The position numbers and the translations under genes are program-made. Positions 10,781 through 21,174 of a stretch of DNA of 64,000 nucleotides are shown here, piece by piece. Each line of letters starts with the position of its first letter. The stretch's first letter is position 1. The stretch covers positions 1 through 64,000 of the forward strand of contig JAEUWP010000129.1 in NCBI GenBank assembly GCA_018524725.1, read 5' to 3'. Source of the DNA: Podaxis mareebaensis. Taxonomy: Eukaryota > Basidiomycota > Agaricomycetes > Agaricales > Agaricaceae. Under the pieces are notes generated by a model. The model was not told where the DNA came from. It did no database searches and saw nothing but the letters and a program-made list of their open reading frames with translations.

Positions 10781-12841
10781 CAATAATCTACTGATAGATC
10801 TGGGTTTCGCCCCATTCACCAGTGACACTCCTCTTAGACCCAAACCATACTGGCAGTACCTAGGGTTCTACTTTGATCAACAGCTCTCGTTCAAGGAGCA
10901 TGTCAGGTACTACTCCACTAAATCCCTATCAACAGTTAAGGCAATGGGGATGTTGGGCAATTCCTCGCGCAGTCTGACATCTGATCAGAAGCACACACTC
11001 TATAGAGCATGTGTGGTGCCCATAGCTACCTATGGGTTCCACCTTTGGTACTTTCCAGGAGCATGCAATAAGTTGCTCCTCAAATCTCTCTCCACAATGC
11101 AGCAGAAAGCCACACTGTGGATCATCAGCACATTCAGAACATCCCCGACTGGAAGGAACAAGTCCCTAGCAGGACTCATTCCCTTCCATCTACATCTTAA
11201 GAAGCTCAATGAGAGAGCAAGCTTCAGACTCCATACACTCTCTCCCAATCACACCCTTAGGGCCTTATTGGGAAGCAACTATTCTATGGGAGTGGCCCCC
11301 CACCCCAGATCGATTGCCCTCATGACTCCTAAGCAGCATGAAAAGGCAGGTGGTTCCCCTTATCTCTTCTAATGAGAAGTTGGATGAGATCAGCAAATGA
11401 TTTGAGCCAGATGCTGATGAAGCCTGGCCCAGATATCATCTTCTCAATCAGTTCCAGGACCAGGTCAAGTTCTGAACTGCCCCCCAGGATGAGCAAGACC
11501 AGGCGAGGTATCTGCAACAGATGGAGATCATCTTGAGAGAGGTGGAACATTCCCCTGACACAGCCTATTGTGGAACTGACATGAGCCAGTCCACCCATGG
11601 CTTCTACCAGGCTGTTTCAGTGGCCTTGGTATATCACTGCAGAAACCTAGTCAATGCAACTAGAAGAGTGGTAGGCGATGTGACCACACTGGATGTGGAA
11701 CTCTTCACCATTCAATTGGCACTGACTCAGGCAGTAGGCCTGGAAGGTGTCAACACTATTCTGGTATGGACAGATTCTTTGGCATCTGCTAAGAGATCTG
11801 TCAATCCCTCTCCCACTTCAGGGCAACCACATGCCCTGGCAGTGATATGACTTCTTACCCCATGGCTTTCTCAACCAGGGAAGAAACTTCAGTTCTGGGA
11901 GGTCCCTTCTGGGGATCCCTGGGAAATTCATGGGGTGGCTCATGAGCATGCCTCCACCCTCCCACCTGTGGCCATTGGGGCACAGGTTGTTTGATCACTC
12001 AATTAGCATTTGAAAAATGTTGTGAGCTCCTGCATTGATGCCTGGAAGGCTATCTTCCAGGAGCTGAAATATCAGGGTCACCAGTTCCTTGAAGTCCTGG
12101 ACCTGGGCTCCAAATGACTGCTCCAACCCAGGTATCACTCCAGTGGCACTTGGTTCTCACTTCTCAAAGGGGCCCCACCCTCTGTGTCAGCACACTTTGC
12201 ACAGTGTGTTCTAGGACATGCCCCCATCAGGTCTTACAAGATCCAGTTTTTCCCACAGGAGGAAGCCTCCTGTCCATGTGGCTTGGCTATGGTCGAGACA
12301 TGTGATCACATCTTGCAGTGCTGTACTCACTTCAAAGACCACATCAGGGGCCCTATCTATTTAGGGGACCTGATCAAGTTCCTGAAAACAAACACTTCAG
12401 CATTTGCTTTCAGGACCAATCCCTCGGGTGTCAGATAACTGCTAAACCTGGTCCAGTTATGGACCCTGGGCCTAGCCCTTGAGTCCTTTACAGTGAATCA
12501 ATGCCTATCCGACTACTTCTATTGGTGTCTGCCAGCTCTATGCTAGTAGTGGTTAACTGGGAATCAACCCATTGTTCTGGTTGTGGGTCTCTATGGGGAT
12601 CAGCTTCTGGGGGCCTTTGAGGGTGGACAGGGGGACCAGACTGGGGAGTAGTGTGTCTGGCAGCACTGTCATGCTGCCCTCATCCTGTGCTTGGTAGCCT
12701 TCAGGAGGTGAGCGCACATTGGCCCGCAGGGAGCTTATCCACTACATCATCTTATATAGAGTAGCTACAGTGATGTACGTTACAACCGGACTGCATCTGA
12801 GCACTGGTATACAAATTGATGAACAAAAAAAAAAAAAAAAA
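10781..12841 (+). mobile_element. LINE D: 5'-truncated non-LTR retrotransposon (plus) inside the chromovirus pol
   Basis: This plus-strand copy begins in the thumb region of the RT (IDLGFAPFTSDTPLRPKPYW), runs through RNase H (CGTDMSQSTHGFYQA, ELFTIQLA, TDSLAS) and the knuckle CPCGLAMVETCDHILQCC, and ends in a poly(A) at 12825-12842. It is the closest of the three copies to LINE C and is inverted relative to it. It splits the chromovirus pol between RNase H and integrase. Confidence 0.92.
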
Positions 12842-12854
12842 ACATATACCAGGA

Positions 12855-14426
12855 AAGACAAACACCAAGGCCAACATCCTACCACAGATCATGCACTTCA
12901 ATGAAATAGAAGAAGACAAGGAGGTCACAATACTCAAAGATGCACTATTCCAACAACAACTCCATCAAGAAGAGACAATTATGGAAGAGGTCATCCTGGG
13001 AAGAGGATTATTTGAAGTAAAAGGAGACAAAGAAGTACTGAAGGATATCAAGGAAGGAAGGAGAGAAGCAACAGTGGACAAATGGCTAAAGGAAGAACCT
13101 GAACAAACATGGGAATGAGAAGGGATCACATATTGAGATGGCAAAATCTATGTGCCAAACCACAAGGGCCTATGAAGCAAGATCATGAAAAGATACCATG
13201 ACCCACCCAATATTGGACACCTGGGATCCCACAGGATGATGGAGCTTATCAAGTGAACATACTACCAGCTAGCAATGAAAGCTGATGTCAAGACCTATGT
13301 ACAAGGATGCAACAGCTGCCAAAGAAACAAAGCAATTTGGCAGAAGAAAGCAGCCCCACTCCACCCCTTTGAAACACCTGAGCAACCATGGCATGAAATC
13401 AGTATTGACATGATCAGACCACTACCAGAGTCAAATAGAGCAGATGCAATCCTAGTCATTGTGGACAAATTTACCAAGATGATCTGACTGATCGCAACAA
13501 ACACCAGCCTCGACTCCATGGGATTAGCAAAGATATACCAAGACCACATCTGGAAACTCCATGGCATTCCATGGAAGATCATCAGTGACAGAGGACCACA
13601 GTTTGCATCAGCATTCATGAAGAACCTATGCAAAGCAACAGGGATGAAGCAAGGATTGTCAACAGCCTATCATCCCCAAACAGATGGACAAACAGAGCAG
13701 ATCAACCAGGAGGTCGAAACCTTTCTATGGGCATACATTGACTACACCCAAGATGACTGAACAGAATGGCTGTCCACAGCAGAGTTCCAATACAATGACA
13801 AAACTCACAGCAGCACAGGAGAAACCCTATTCTTCCTCAACTATGGACAACATCCTTGGAAAGGAGATCTCACCATAGAGTCACCAACACTGTCCATTAC
13901 AGAACTCCTCAAGAAACTTACAGCATGCCAAGCTCAAGCCAGAGAATTATTAGAAAGCAAGAGACAAGCCATGACAAAGCACTACAACAAAAGGAGAATG
14001 ACAAGCAGGGATTACAAAGAAGGAACCCAGGTGTGGCTCAAAGGAACAAACATAACAACAAATTGACTGACAAAGAAACTTGACCACAAGCACTATGGAC
14101 CCTTCAAGGTACTCAAGAAAGTAGGACCAGGAGCATACCAATTGGAGCTACCACAAGGATGGGTCATCCATGATGTATTCAACAAGGCATTACTAACACC
14201 ATACTGACTGCTGAAATTCATGAATCAGCAAGCTGAACCACCACTGCAACTGGAACTCATTAATGGGGAAGAAGAATATGAAATAGAAGAAATCTGAGGA
14301 CATCACAAGAAAGGCTGAGGAGTGCAGTACCTTATACACTGGAAAGGGTACAGCAATGAGCATGACACATGGATGGCTGAATCAGTACTTGAGAATGCTC
14401 AGGAGGTGTTACAGGATTATCTCTGA
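12855..14426 (+). pseudogene. Chromovirus pol, second part: integrase and chromodomain
   Basis: The HHCC zinc domain is visible (H near 13200 and 13220, then GCNSCQRNK near 13310). The catalytic core follows with IDMIRPLPES (first Asp, about 13405), SDRGPQFAS (second Asp, about 13585) and TDGQTEQINQEVE (Glu, about 13680). After the GPF-like region (HYGPFKVLKKVGPGAYQL, about 14092) comes a chromodomain, EYEIEEI...YLIHWKGYS...W (about 14275-14420). Chromodomains target integration to heterochromatin marks. Stops occur in frame, for example at about 13116, 13171, 13486, 13760, 14062, 14206, 14296 and 14317; almost all are TGA. Confidence 0.9.
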
Positions 14427-14511
14427 AGGTTTCCTGGAGTGAAACCTATAAAGAGGGGGGGTAATCAATGGTCATAGCATCACAACACCCCAAGCAAATT
14501 CAAACACAGAC

Positions 14512-15363
14512 ATGGACACAGACCAAAGCACCCAGACCTTTGTCCCCACCACTCCCCCTACTGACACCCTCATTGTGGATATCAAACAACAACTCACAAA
14601 TAATAACCCAACCAAGCAATTTAAAGAACACATACAACTAGCATGAGATATCGTCTGCCTCTGACAAGTATACAATGACATATGAGAAGCCATCCAACTA
14701 TTCACTGAAGCAGTCCAAGCTACCATCCCACAAGTTCACAACTCCACCAAGGGGTTGGGATGAACCACCCAGATGAATCAGCACATCCACATCATCCTCC
14801 ATGATGCCAATGAATACCTCATATCTGACACAAGCAACCAATTCACTAGCATCCTAGTCATGGTGGCAGAGCAACTCTCCAAGTTGGGAATAACCAATGA
14901 TGAAGAAAAGGAGAACCTCATATCCTGCCTTGTAGCACTCACCCAAGGAAAAGACCCCTTCCCTCACAAACACCCAACTCCATGACCTGCTCCACAATGC
15001 TACCCCCTGACTGACCCAGAATCAGATGATGAAACCCCCACCATTGAAGAAGAGGTCATACACCTCATCAAGTTCCTCACCCCTAAATGCACAGGACCTG
15101 CCAAAGTTGAGAAGTGCAAACCCCCAGTACCATTCAAGACCTTGAAGAAAGATGGTGAGAAAGACAAAGAATACTGGAAGAAGATCTTACAGGTCCTACT
15201 CAAAGATTGCAGCAACACTGGTGCCACCTACTGTGGTACCATGATCCCCATGTATGGCAGAGGACCCAACCATGCACCATTCTTCATCACCTGGAAGAAA
15301 GCTACCAACCAGTTCTTCATCAGCCCCAACAAGAAGGACATTGCCCGCTACATCACTCACTGA
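14512..15363 (+). pseudogene. Extra ORF between chromodomain and 3' LTR of the chromovirus
   Basis: One reading frame of about 283 codons starts at ATG 14512 and ends at TGA 15361-15363. It is interrupted only by five TGA codons, three of them at about 14644-14690 and the others near 14760 and 14985. The product would start MDTDQSTQTFVPTTPP, followed by a helical segment (HDANEYLI, MVAEQLSKLGI), an acidic stretch (PESDDETPTIEEE) and a Lys-rich C-terminal half (TLKKDGEKDKEYWKK) ending KKDIARYITH. I see no signal peptide, no membrane segment and no family I recognise. Its position matches the env or accessory ORF slot of some Ty3 elements, but nothing indicates an envelope protein. Confidence 0.6.
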
Positions 15364-15477
15364 CTATGAGAACCTCCAACATTCAAGAAAGCCCAGAATT
15401 TCATCATGTATTTCACCTTTCCAGTATGCTGTAACTTACATGGACCTTTACATTAGTTTCATGTGGACATGACACCT

Positions 15478-15491
15478 TAGGAGGAGGGTGA
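15478..15491 (+). other. Polypurine tract before the 3' LTR
   Basis: The purine-rich run TAGGAGGAGGGTGA lies immediately upstream of the 3' LTR start. It is the expected primer site for plus-strand DNA synthesis. Confidence 0.75.
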
Positions 15492-15752
15492 TGTTACAGT
15501 CTCAGCTATATTTAGCACACACTTACTCAGCACACTGTTTCACCTTATGTTTCAGCCCCTTTGTTACACTTCACCTTAGTCACCCACTGACTCATCTCTT
15601 TGTTTCACCTATTCTTAGCTACTCCTCTCATAGTATATAAACCCTAGGTAGAGCACCTGTACTCCTTACACTTTACCAACTAGTTCTTTCCCCTTTGCTC
15701 ATCCTCAAGTCTTTGCCTAGTTGCAACCTGAGTTCATACAAAGGTTGTAACA
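15492..15752 (+). repeat. 3' LTR of the chromovirus
   Basis: The copy is 261 bp and colinear with 4939-5199, about 97% identical, with seven differences, all transitions and no indels. It is followed by the second GGACA target duplication at 15753-15757. Confidence 0.95.
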
Positions 15753-15757
15753 GGACA

Positions 15758-17653
15758 ATAGCGTCCCTTAGTTCTGGAGTGGCAAATGTGGACCAGTTAG
15801 AGTCTGCAATGCCTTTTTTGATGATGAGGAGTTCCTCATCTGTTGTGACTTGATTTGTAGAGAGCCAAAGAGTCTGGTCGTTGGACTTGGCTGACTCAAT
15901 TTTAAGTAATAAACCCTCTTGATAAAGGGCATTGTTACAGTTCCTCACCACTAAGTCGAGGGAGGTGATGAGGATAGGTTTAAAGATGTCATTATAAGGA
16001 ACAATGATATTCTTGCGAGATGGGCCCTGAGTGGCCTTAAGTGAGTTGGAAGGGCAGGGCAAGGGTTTAGATGGAGTTGGGGAGTGGGTCTTAATGTTAC
16101 CTAAAGAGTGAAGGAAGTTGATGATGTCGACTGGTGACATTTGAGGGAATTGATTTTGAAGTGCTGCATACTTCTGTAGCTCTTCAGATTGTAGGGGGGT
16201 GTTAGATGCTGCCTTGGCATAAGACAACCTCTGAGTAGATGGGGATGGAGCATTAGACCTGGGGCAGGTCTTGTAGTTAATGGGGGGGGGGAGTAGAAGA
16301 AGGGGGAGAGGGTTTAGAAGGGGCCTGAGGGGGGAATGTGGGAGCGATAATAGGCTTACACTGAGCTTGGGCAGCTACTGGTTTACAAGATGCCCATCAA
16401 CAAGTGACAGTAGACCACAAGCTAGAGTTGGTGTTGCCTTTCCTAGAGTTTTGAATTCCAGGATTGGCTTCAGGATGGGTGGTAGTAGTGGGAGGGGGGA
16501 GAAGCATTTCAGTATCTATATTAGATCCTAAGGACTCACCTGGCTTATTCTCTTGATGTAGTGGAAGATGGGATAGAGTGATTGCTTGTGCTGTGTCTTT
16601 AGTGAATTGTGAGTCAGAGTCCTGGAGATGCCCAGTGACATCTGAGGGAATAGGGGAAGAGCTCTAGAGATTCCCAGTAGCGTCTTTTGGAGGAGGGGAA
16701 GACACAGCCGGTACTTTTTCAGCCTGATGATTGTTACAATGACCAGTGGACATAGGAGTGGAGGTAGGGGATAAGGTATGGGAAGGAGGGAATTGCATGG
16801 AAATGAAGTCATACAATCTGAGAGGTTGCCCATTATAGGGGACAGATTTGTTGCATAGCTATTGGGAGTGCAATGGTTTGAATAATCTGAATTAGATGAG
16901 GTATGCCCTCAAAAGAGGACAGATCTCCAGATTCAGCCCAGTTTCCTAGATAGGAAGAAATGAAGCTTAATAAGGAAGTGAGGCAATTAAGCCCCATGAT
17001 GTTGCTAGTGTTAGTAATGTCAATGTTGAACAGGGCATCACCTAGGGTTTCATGGATGGATGACCAATCCATTCCATGGGATGGCTGTGCATCACCATGA
17101 GGCTGCACAGCAGTAGGAGGAGAGATGGGAGTGAAGGAGGGGATAGTGGGCAGAGGATCAGAGGGCTGGGACTCATCCCAAGCAGCCCCTGGGGTAGGTG
17201 GGACAAAACCATAGGAAGAAGCAATCACTTGAGTGGGGGATATGATTCTGTGAGATGAGGGGGCAATCTCAGGTGATAGGTCGATGTCATTGCAATCCAG
17301 TGCAATGGAGGGATGAATAGAGCAAGGGGTTGAAAGGCCTTGAGAGCCCTCTTGTTCATCTTCAGCTTCCTCTGCAGAAGTGACTGAAGCAGTATCATCA
17401 TCATCTTTGAATTTCATACTCTTCTCCAAGCAATTGGAGAGGGATTGGTCAGTAGAATAGGAGCATTTAACTCCAATTGAGGGTGTAGGGGAAGGTGGTT
17501 TGCATAGAAAATCTTCCCTGGTATTGTCGAGGACAAATGGTCCTTCAGAAGGATCTTGGGGTTGGGTTGAGGCAGGTGGTATGCTGGTGCTAGAGCATCA
17601 ACAACAAACGATGCCCAATTGAATGCTGCTGGCAGTCTTCTTAACTCCTCCAA
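15758..17653 (-). pseudogene. LINE A ORF1, N-terminal part
   Basis: On the minus strand this covers a Pro/Ser-rich N-terminal region with an acidic stretch (KFKDDDDTASVTSAEEAEDEQE, about 17410-17345), a low-complexity middle, and a better preserved domain at about 16227-15758 (SYAKAASNTPL, then DEELLIIKKGIADSNW and PELRDAIV). The frame shifts at least twice. The last codons reach the GGACA duplication, and the frame resumes at 4933 on the other side of the chromovirus. Confidence 0.65.
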
Positions 17654-17680
17654 AGAAGCTGCTAGATTCCTTGGAGTCTT

Positions 17681-18160
17681 TCATAATGATTTAGAACTGG
17701 TTTGTGTATTCCTTGTGCTACGAATAACTGTGCCACTGAAATGATAGTGGTAGTTACTGAGAAAGGAAGGTGGTTCCTGGAAACATGTCAGGCATAGTAT
17801 GTTGTGGCAGGACATGTCACTTACCTTTCCAGCCTCATACCATGACAACTGCTCCCACACTTGGTTGGCAAAACCAGGTTTTTTTCCATTTTTCTGCCAG
17901 TCCATGATGATAAACATTATGAATATATGTTTCTTGAATGCAGCTTTGATATTGGCATCAGTGCTGTTTGAATGGGTGAATACATCCAGCTATAAGTGGT
18001 CAGAAAATGTGAACCACATGTGGAAGAACTATGCTCACCATCTCCTTCTTGCTTCTCTTCATGACCTCTATAATGCTGCCATCATGCACTGCCTGCTGAA
18101 ATTGATCTTCTAATCTCCTGAGCATTTTCAAAATTTTGGCAGCAGTTGCTTTGGACATGA
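17681..18160 (-). pseudogene. Unidentified minus-strand coding relic
   Basis: Two minus-strand stretches look protein-like. From ATG at about 18158 the frame gives MSKATAAKILKMLRRLEDQF and continues as a charged helix to about 18000. From about 17930 another frame gives MDWQKNGKKPGFANQVWEQL followed by a CxxC pair (CLTCFQEPP). They may be exons or frameshifted parts of one gene or transposase. I do not recognise a family. Confidence 0.25.
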
Positions 18161-20283
18161 TCAGGATAAGGTGGATGCTGATGGTGATGGTTCAAGTTGT
18201 ATCAAAATTTTTTAACTTTATCATTGTCTTTTGTTTAAATATGATCACATGATTCAAATTAAGCTCACCACATGTGTGATTGAGTTAGATCTTTTAGCTG
18301 AACAATCCAGATAATCAGTGATCTATCTTAAATGCCTTCCCCCTACTGCCAGAGCCCATTCACATGGATTCAGCCCCAACTTCCAAGGACTTGTTGCTCT
18401 CTACTGAGATGCCAACATTGTTTGCCATATGCACCACCACAGAAGGAGAACATTACCTTGTTCCCTTGTTCCTCAAGGATGCCACCCAAAGTGCATTAGA
18501 CTTGGAGGCCATGAAAAGAAATCTCATGGCTGATCATGCTGCCAGTGGTGTAAGTCCTCTTCCTTCCTCCTGACTGTTGTCACCTCTTTGCCAGTTCCAA
18601 CCTCCCACTTGTGCTATTGCCAGTGCTACTCTACCTGTTGGTGATGTTGCCAGTGGTCCATCCTTGCCAAGCAATGTTGCTGGTCCTTGATTCTTGCCAG
18701 TCATTTTGTAGAGCCTGCCCTTATTGCCAGTCCTGTTACTGGCACTACTCTTACTCAGGATCCCCCTGTTGTTACCATGTCTATTGCCAGCTCAAATGCC
18801 AATAATTTGCAATCTAGCTCAATCTTGCCAATCTATCTCACTTCAACATTGGTCTTAGCCACAGTCAAGGGACAGACTTCCCTACCTCTTGATCAATGCT
18901 GGAAAAATTATGGTGCCTGTTGTGCCAGTCAGTCATTCCTACTTTGGCTTAACTGGCAACTGACAACCCTGCCTTCTAGGGCTTGACAGAGTGTGAACTC
19001 CTCACCCTTCATGCTGAGGTCAAAGCTCTTCAGCAGCAATACAGCTTAAGCTATAAGGATGCAGCCCATTGCCTTTATCATTCTGAGTCCCAGAAGCTCA
19101 GGGCAATTGAGCATGCTGGAGACTCAATTATGGAACTTGGCAAGCATGTTGATGTATTGGTTCAGCAGGACATAATGAAGAAGATAGTTGACATTGATCA
19201 TGGCACCACTCAGAATACTAGGCTTTCACATGATACAGACTTGTAATGTTGCATAGGGCAAGAATCATTTTTGGCACTAACACATGAGTGACTCATTAAT
19301 TATTTCTTAGTTAAATTGATGGCAGGTGGTTGCCAGCTTTGTGCCAGTGTTCATAGCCAGCACATTGATACATTTGCCCAAGTGCTAGTCCTCTGCTGGG
19401 CAAACATGACATTGGTACCCATGTCCGCTGATTATGGTACTGAGCCTCAGAAGTTCCCAGTGAAGCCAGTGGGCCCATTATGACCACTTGAGTCACTACA
19501 TTGTATGTGCCTGCTGGTTTGTGTCACTCATTACAATGTAGGTGGACTATGTGGACATTGCAACAAAGTAGGGCCTGCAAGCCAATACTGTCCATCAGCA
19601 ATGGCTGAAACTATATATACCAGAAACAGTCAATATATACACTAAAATATACTAAATACCACAAAAATCTATGTTTCTGGAAGCTATTTTGCAAGGTACA
19701 AAAGGATCTGTGAGCACACAATCATTCCAGGGTATATGAGGATATGCAACTTATTTTCCAGCCCAGGCTAAAATATTCAGGAAAAGTCTGAAAGAGACAT
19801 TTTTCAGCTTATTTCACCAATCTGAGTCCTCTCCTAGAATATCTGATAATTCTTATAAGCTGTTTTTGAGGTATGAAGTTAGCAGTGTTATCCTCAAAGC
19901 ATGATTGTGTTTGATACATGCCAAGCAAATGCTTGCGTGTGATAAGAAAAGCAATATAAGGTTTTGTGAATGATGTTATACCTTCAAAAAGTTGTGTGAT
20001 GAGAAAGACATTATAAGATTTTGTAATGACACTATACCTTCAAGAAGTTTGGATGTCATTTCTTACTTGATTGAATGTTTTCCCAGCTGTTATTGCCCAT
20101 CTCAACCTCTAGGTGGGTTATGTAAACTGACATGTAATAACCATTTTATGCCAATTTGTTGATGTCTCAACACTGACATTTGGATACTTTACTATATAGC
20201 TATTGCATAGAGGATACTACGGAAGCATTAGTCTGGATTGTGCCAGACAACACTTGTGTATCAAGTAACTGTAAATTGCTGTA
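17691..20283. other. AT-rich, CpG-poor repeat-like stretch with coding relics
   Basis: No intact gene is visible in these 2.6 kb. CG dinucleotides are rare, as in the retroelements to the left, and the change to normal gene-like sequence occurs sharply at about 20,285. It contains two relics listed separately. It also holds an imperfect tandem duplication at about 19,960-20,060, in which a TATACCTTCAA(A/G)AAGTT unit recurs about 60 bp apart. TTGCCAGT words recur through 18,600-18,800. It may be an unidentified transposon. Confidence 0.5.
18364..19246 (+). pseudogene. Unidentified plus-strand coding relic with a probable intron
   Basis: ATG 18364 opens a 60-codon exon (MDSAPTSKDLLLSTEM...). 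It ends at a good GTAAGT donor near 18551, followed by a CTGAC branch site and a TTGCCAG acceptor about 45 nt later. The continuation is broken by stops and frame changes. A last open piece, 18983-19246, is helix-like (TLHAEVKALQQQYSLSYKDA). No conserved family is recognised. It could be a gene carried by a transposon or a captured, decayed host gene. Confidence 0.3.
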
Positions 20284-21174
20284 TTACACTCTGTTGTCAC
20301 CGTTTACGAAGGCTGAACGAGGTTGCGTTGAGCTCCCAAAAGCACTGTACGTCGTCACGTTTACTGGTGCTGGCCTGCTAATGATATTCTCGATGACCTG
20401 TCGTTTCAACGACTCTTCATGCTGAAGCTGTTCAACGTATCGGATGACGACAAAGTATGCATCTAGAGTATCACAATGCAAATTAGCTTGTTCGATATTA
20501 CCATGCATAGCTCCAACAGCACTTACATAGTTGTAGCAGCCAGGTGACAATATACACCGCGATTGTAAAGCCCTTGACCATAGCAAAGCTATTTTTACAA
20601 ACCGATTGTGTATACGTATCCCCAGAAATTCCGTTCACGCATCGGTTGAAGACATCTTGGGGGTCTTGTTTGAAGACCGTGTAGATGGCGTAAATCCCTA
20701 TGCCGACACTAAATACCAGATGGACCAGGAGGGCGCTGGCGAAGCTTGATACCATCCGGATATTCTTGATGGTGGCACCGATGAAACTTCATCCGATTGA
20801 AATACGGGGTGAGGTTTCGACGGCAGGTAAAAAGAATCCCGACGTACCCGAAGAGTGAGAGTAGTGCAAGTAGGGTGTACATGGCGGAAGAAAAGTATAA
20901 CGCAATTTCATCAGATTTTGGGATGGGAAGCTTTTGTTGTTCTGCAATCAAGTCAGTTCGAGCCGTCCCCCCGCTGAGTAAAAGGAGATTTACTAATGAG
21001 GGCTATGGACCACCATCCTAACACACCCAGGAGGATACCACCGCCCAGACCGATGAAAGATAGCAGCTTCGTTCGGTCAGCCTATGTTGCGTATTTGATG
21101 GAGGCAACACTCACGAAAACCCCGAACCTGACTGGAATGCAACAGCAGAATTTTCGGGATCGAACGTAGGGCAT
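20284..21174 (-). CDS. Four-transmembrane (tetraspan) protein of unknown function
   Basis: This gene was assembled from five exons. ATG at 21174 begins MPYVRSRKFCCCIPVRFGVF. An intron of 48 nt (21114-21067, inferred AAG acceptor) follows, then LLSFIGLGGGILLGVLGWW (TM1). A 52-nt intron follows that, then KQQKLPIP..., TM2 (AMYTLLALLSLFGYVGIL), a short intron near 20,760-20,800 whose ends are uncertain, TM3 (ALLVHLVFSVGIGIYAIY), TM4 (FTIAVYIVTWLLQLYAYFVV), and a hydrophilic tail ending NGDNRV. The N-terminal cysteine cluster before TM1 may be palmitoylated. Similar small four-TM proteins are common in basidiomycetes. A function cannot be assigned. The stop lies at the very edge of the repeat block. 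Confidence 0.75.

Larger units (their letters stand above)
4939..15752 (+). mobile_element. Ty3/gypsy chromovirus with two LTRs, itself invaded by two LINEs
   Basis: This is a complete but dead LTR retrotransposon. It has a 261-bp LTR at each end (TG...CA), a GGACA target duplication, Gag with two zinc knuckles, retropepsin, reverse transcriptase, RNase H, integrase and a C-terminal chromodomain, plus an extra downstream ORF and a polypurine tract. With LINE C (2466 bp) and LINE D (2061 bp) removed, the element would be about 6.3 kb. The order PR-RT-RH-IN with a chromodomain defines the chromovirus branch of Ty3/gypsy. Many TGA codons stand where Trp or Arg is expected. It lies inside LINE A ORF1. 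Confidence 0.95.
1..17690 (-). mobile_element. LINE A: old non-LTR retrotransposon, host of the nested insertions
   Basis: A minus-strand non-LTR element is the oldest layer of the repeat block. Pieces of one ORF1 are read right to left at about 17653-15758, then 4933-4243, then 182-1, and it continues beyond the window start. The pieces are separated by a Ty3 element and by a plus-strand LINE. Joining across the Ty3 element keeps the reading frame, which shows that the pieces belong together. ORF2 (endonuclease and reverse transcriptase) would lie left of the window. The right edge near 17,690 is set by the start of recognisable ORF1, so the 5' UTR and true boundary are uncertain. Frameshifts and stops show that the copy is dead. 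Confidence 0.75.

Noticed and set aside
14512..15363. Interpretation of the extra chromovirus ORF as an envelope gene
   Set aside because: The translated frame has no signal peptide, no transmembrane helix and no cysteine pattern, so only its position is env-like.
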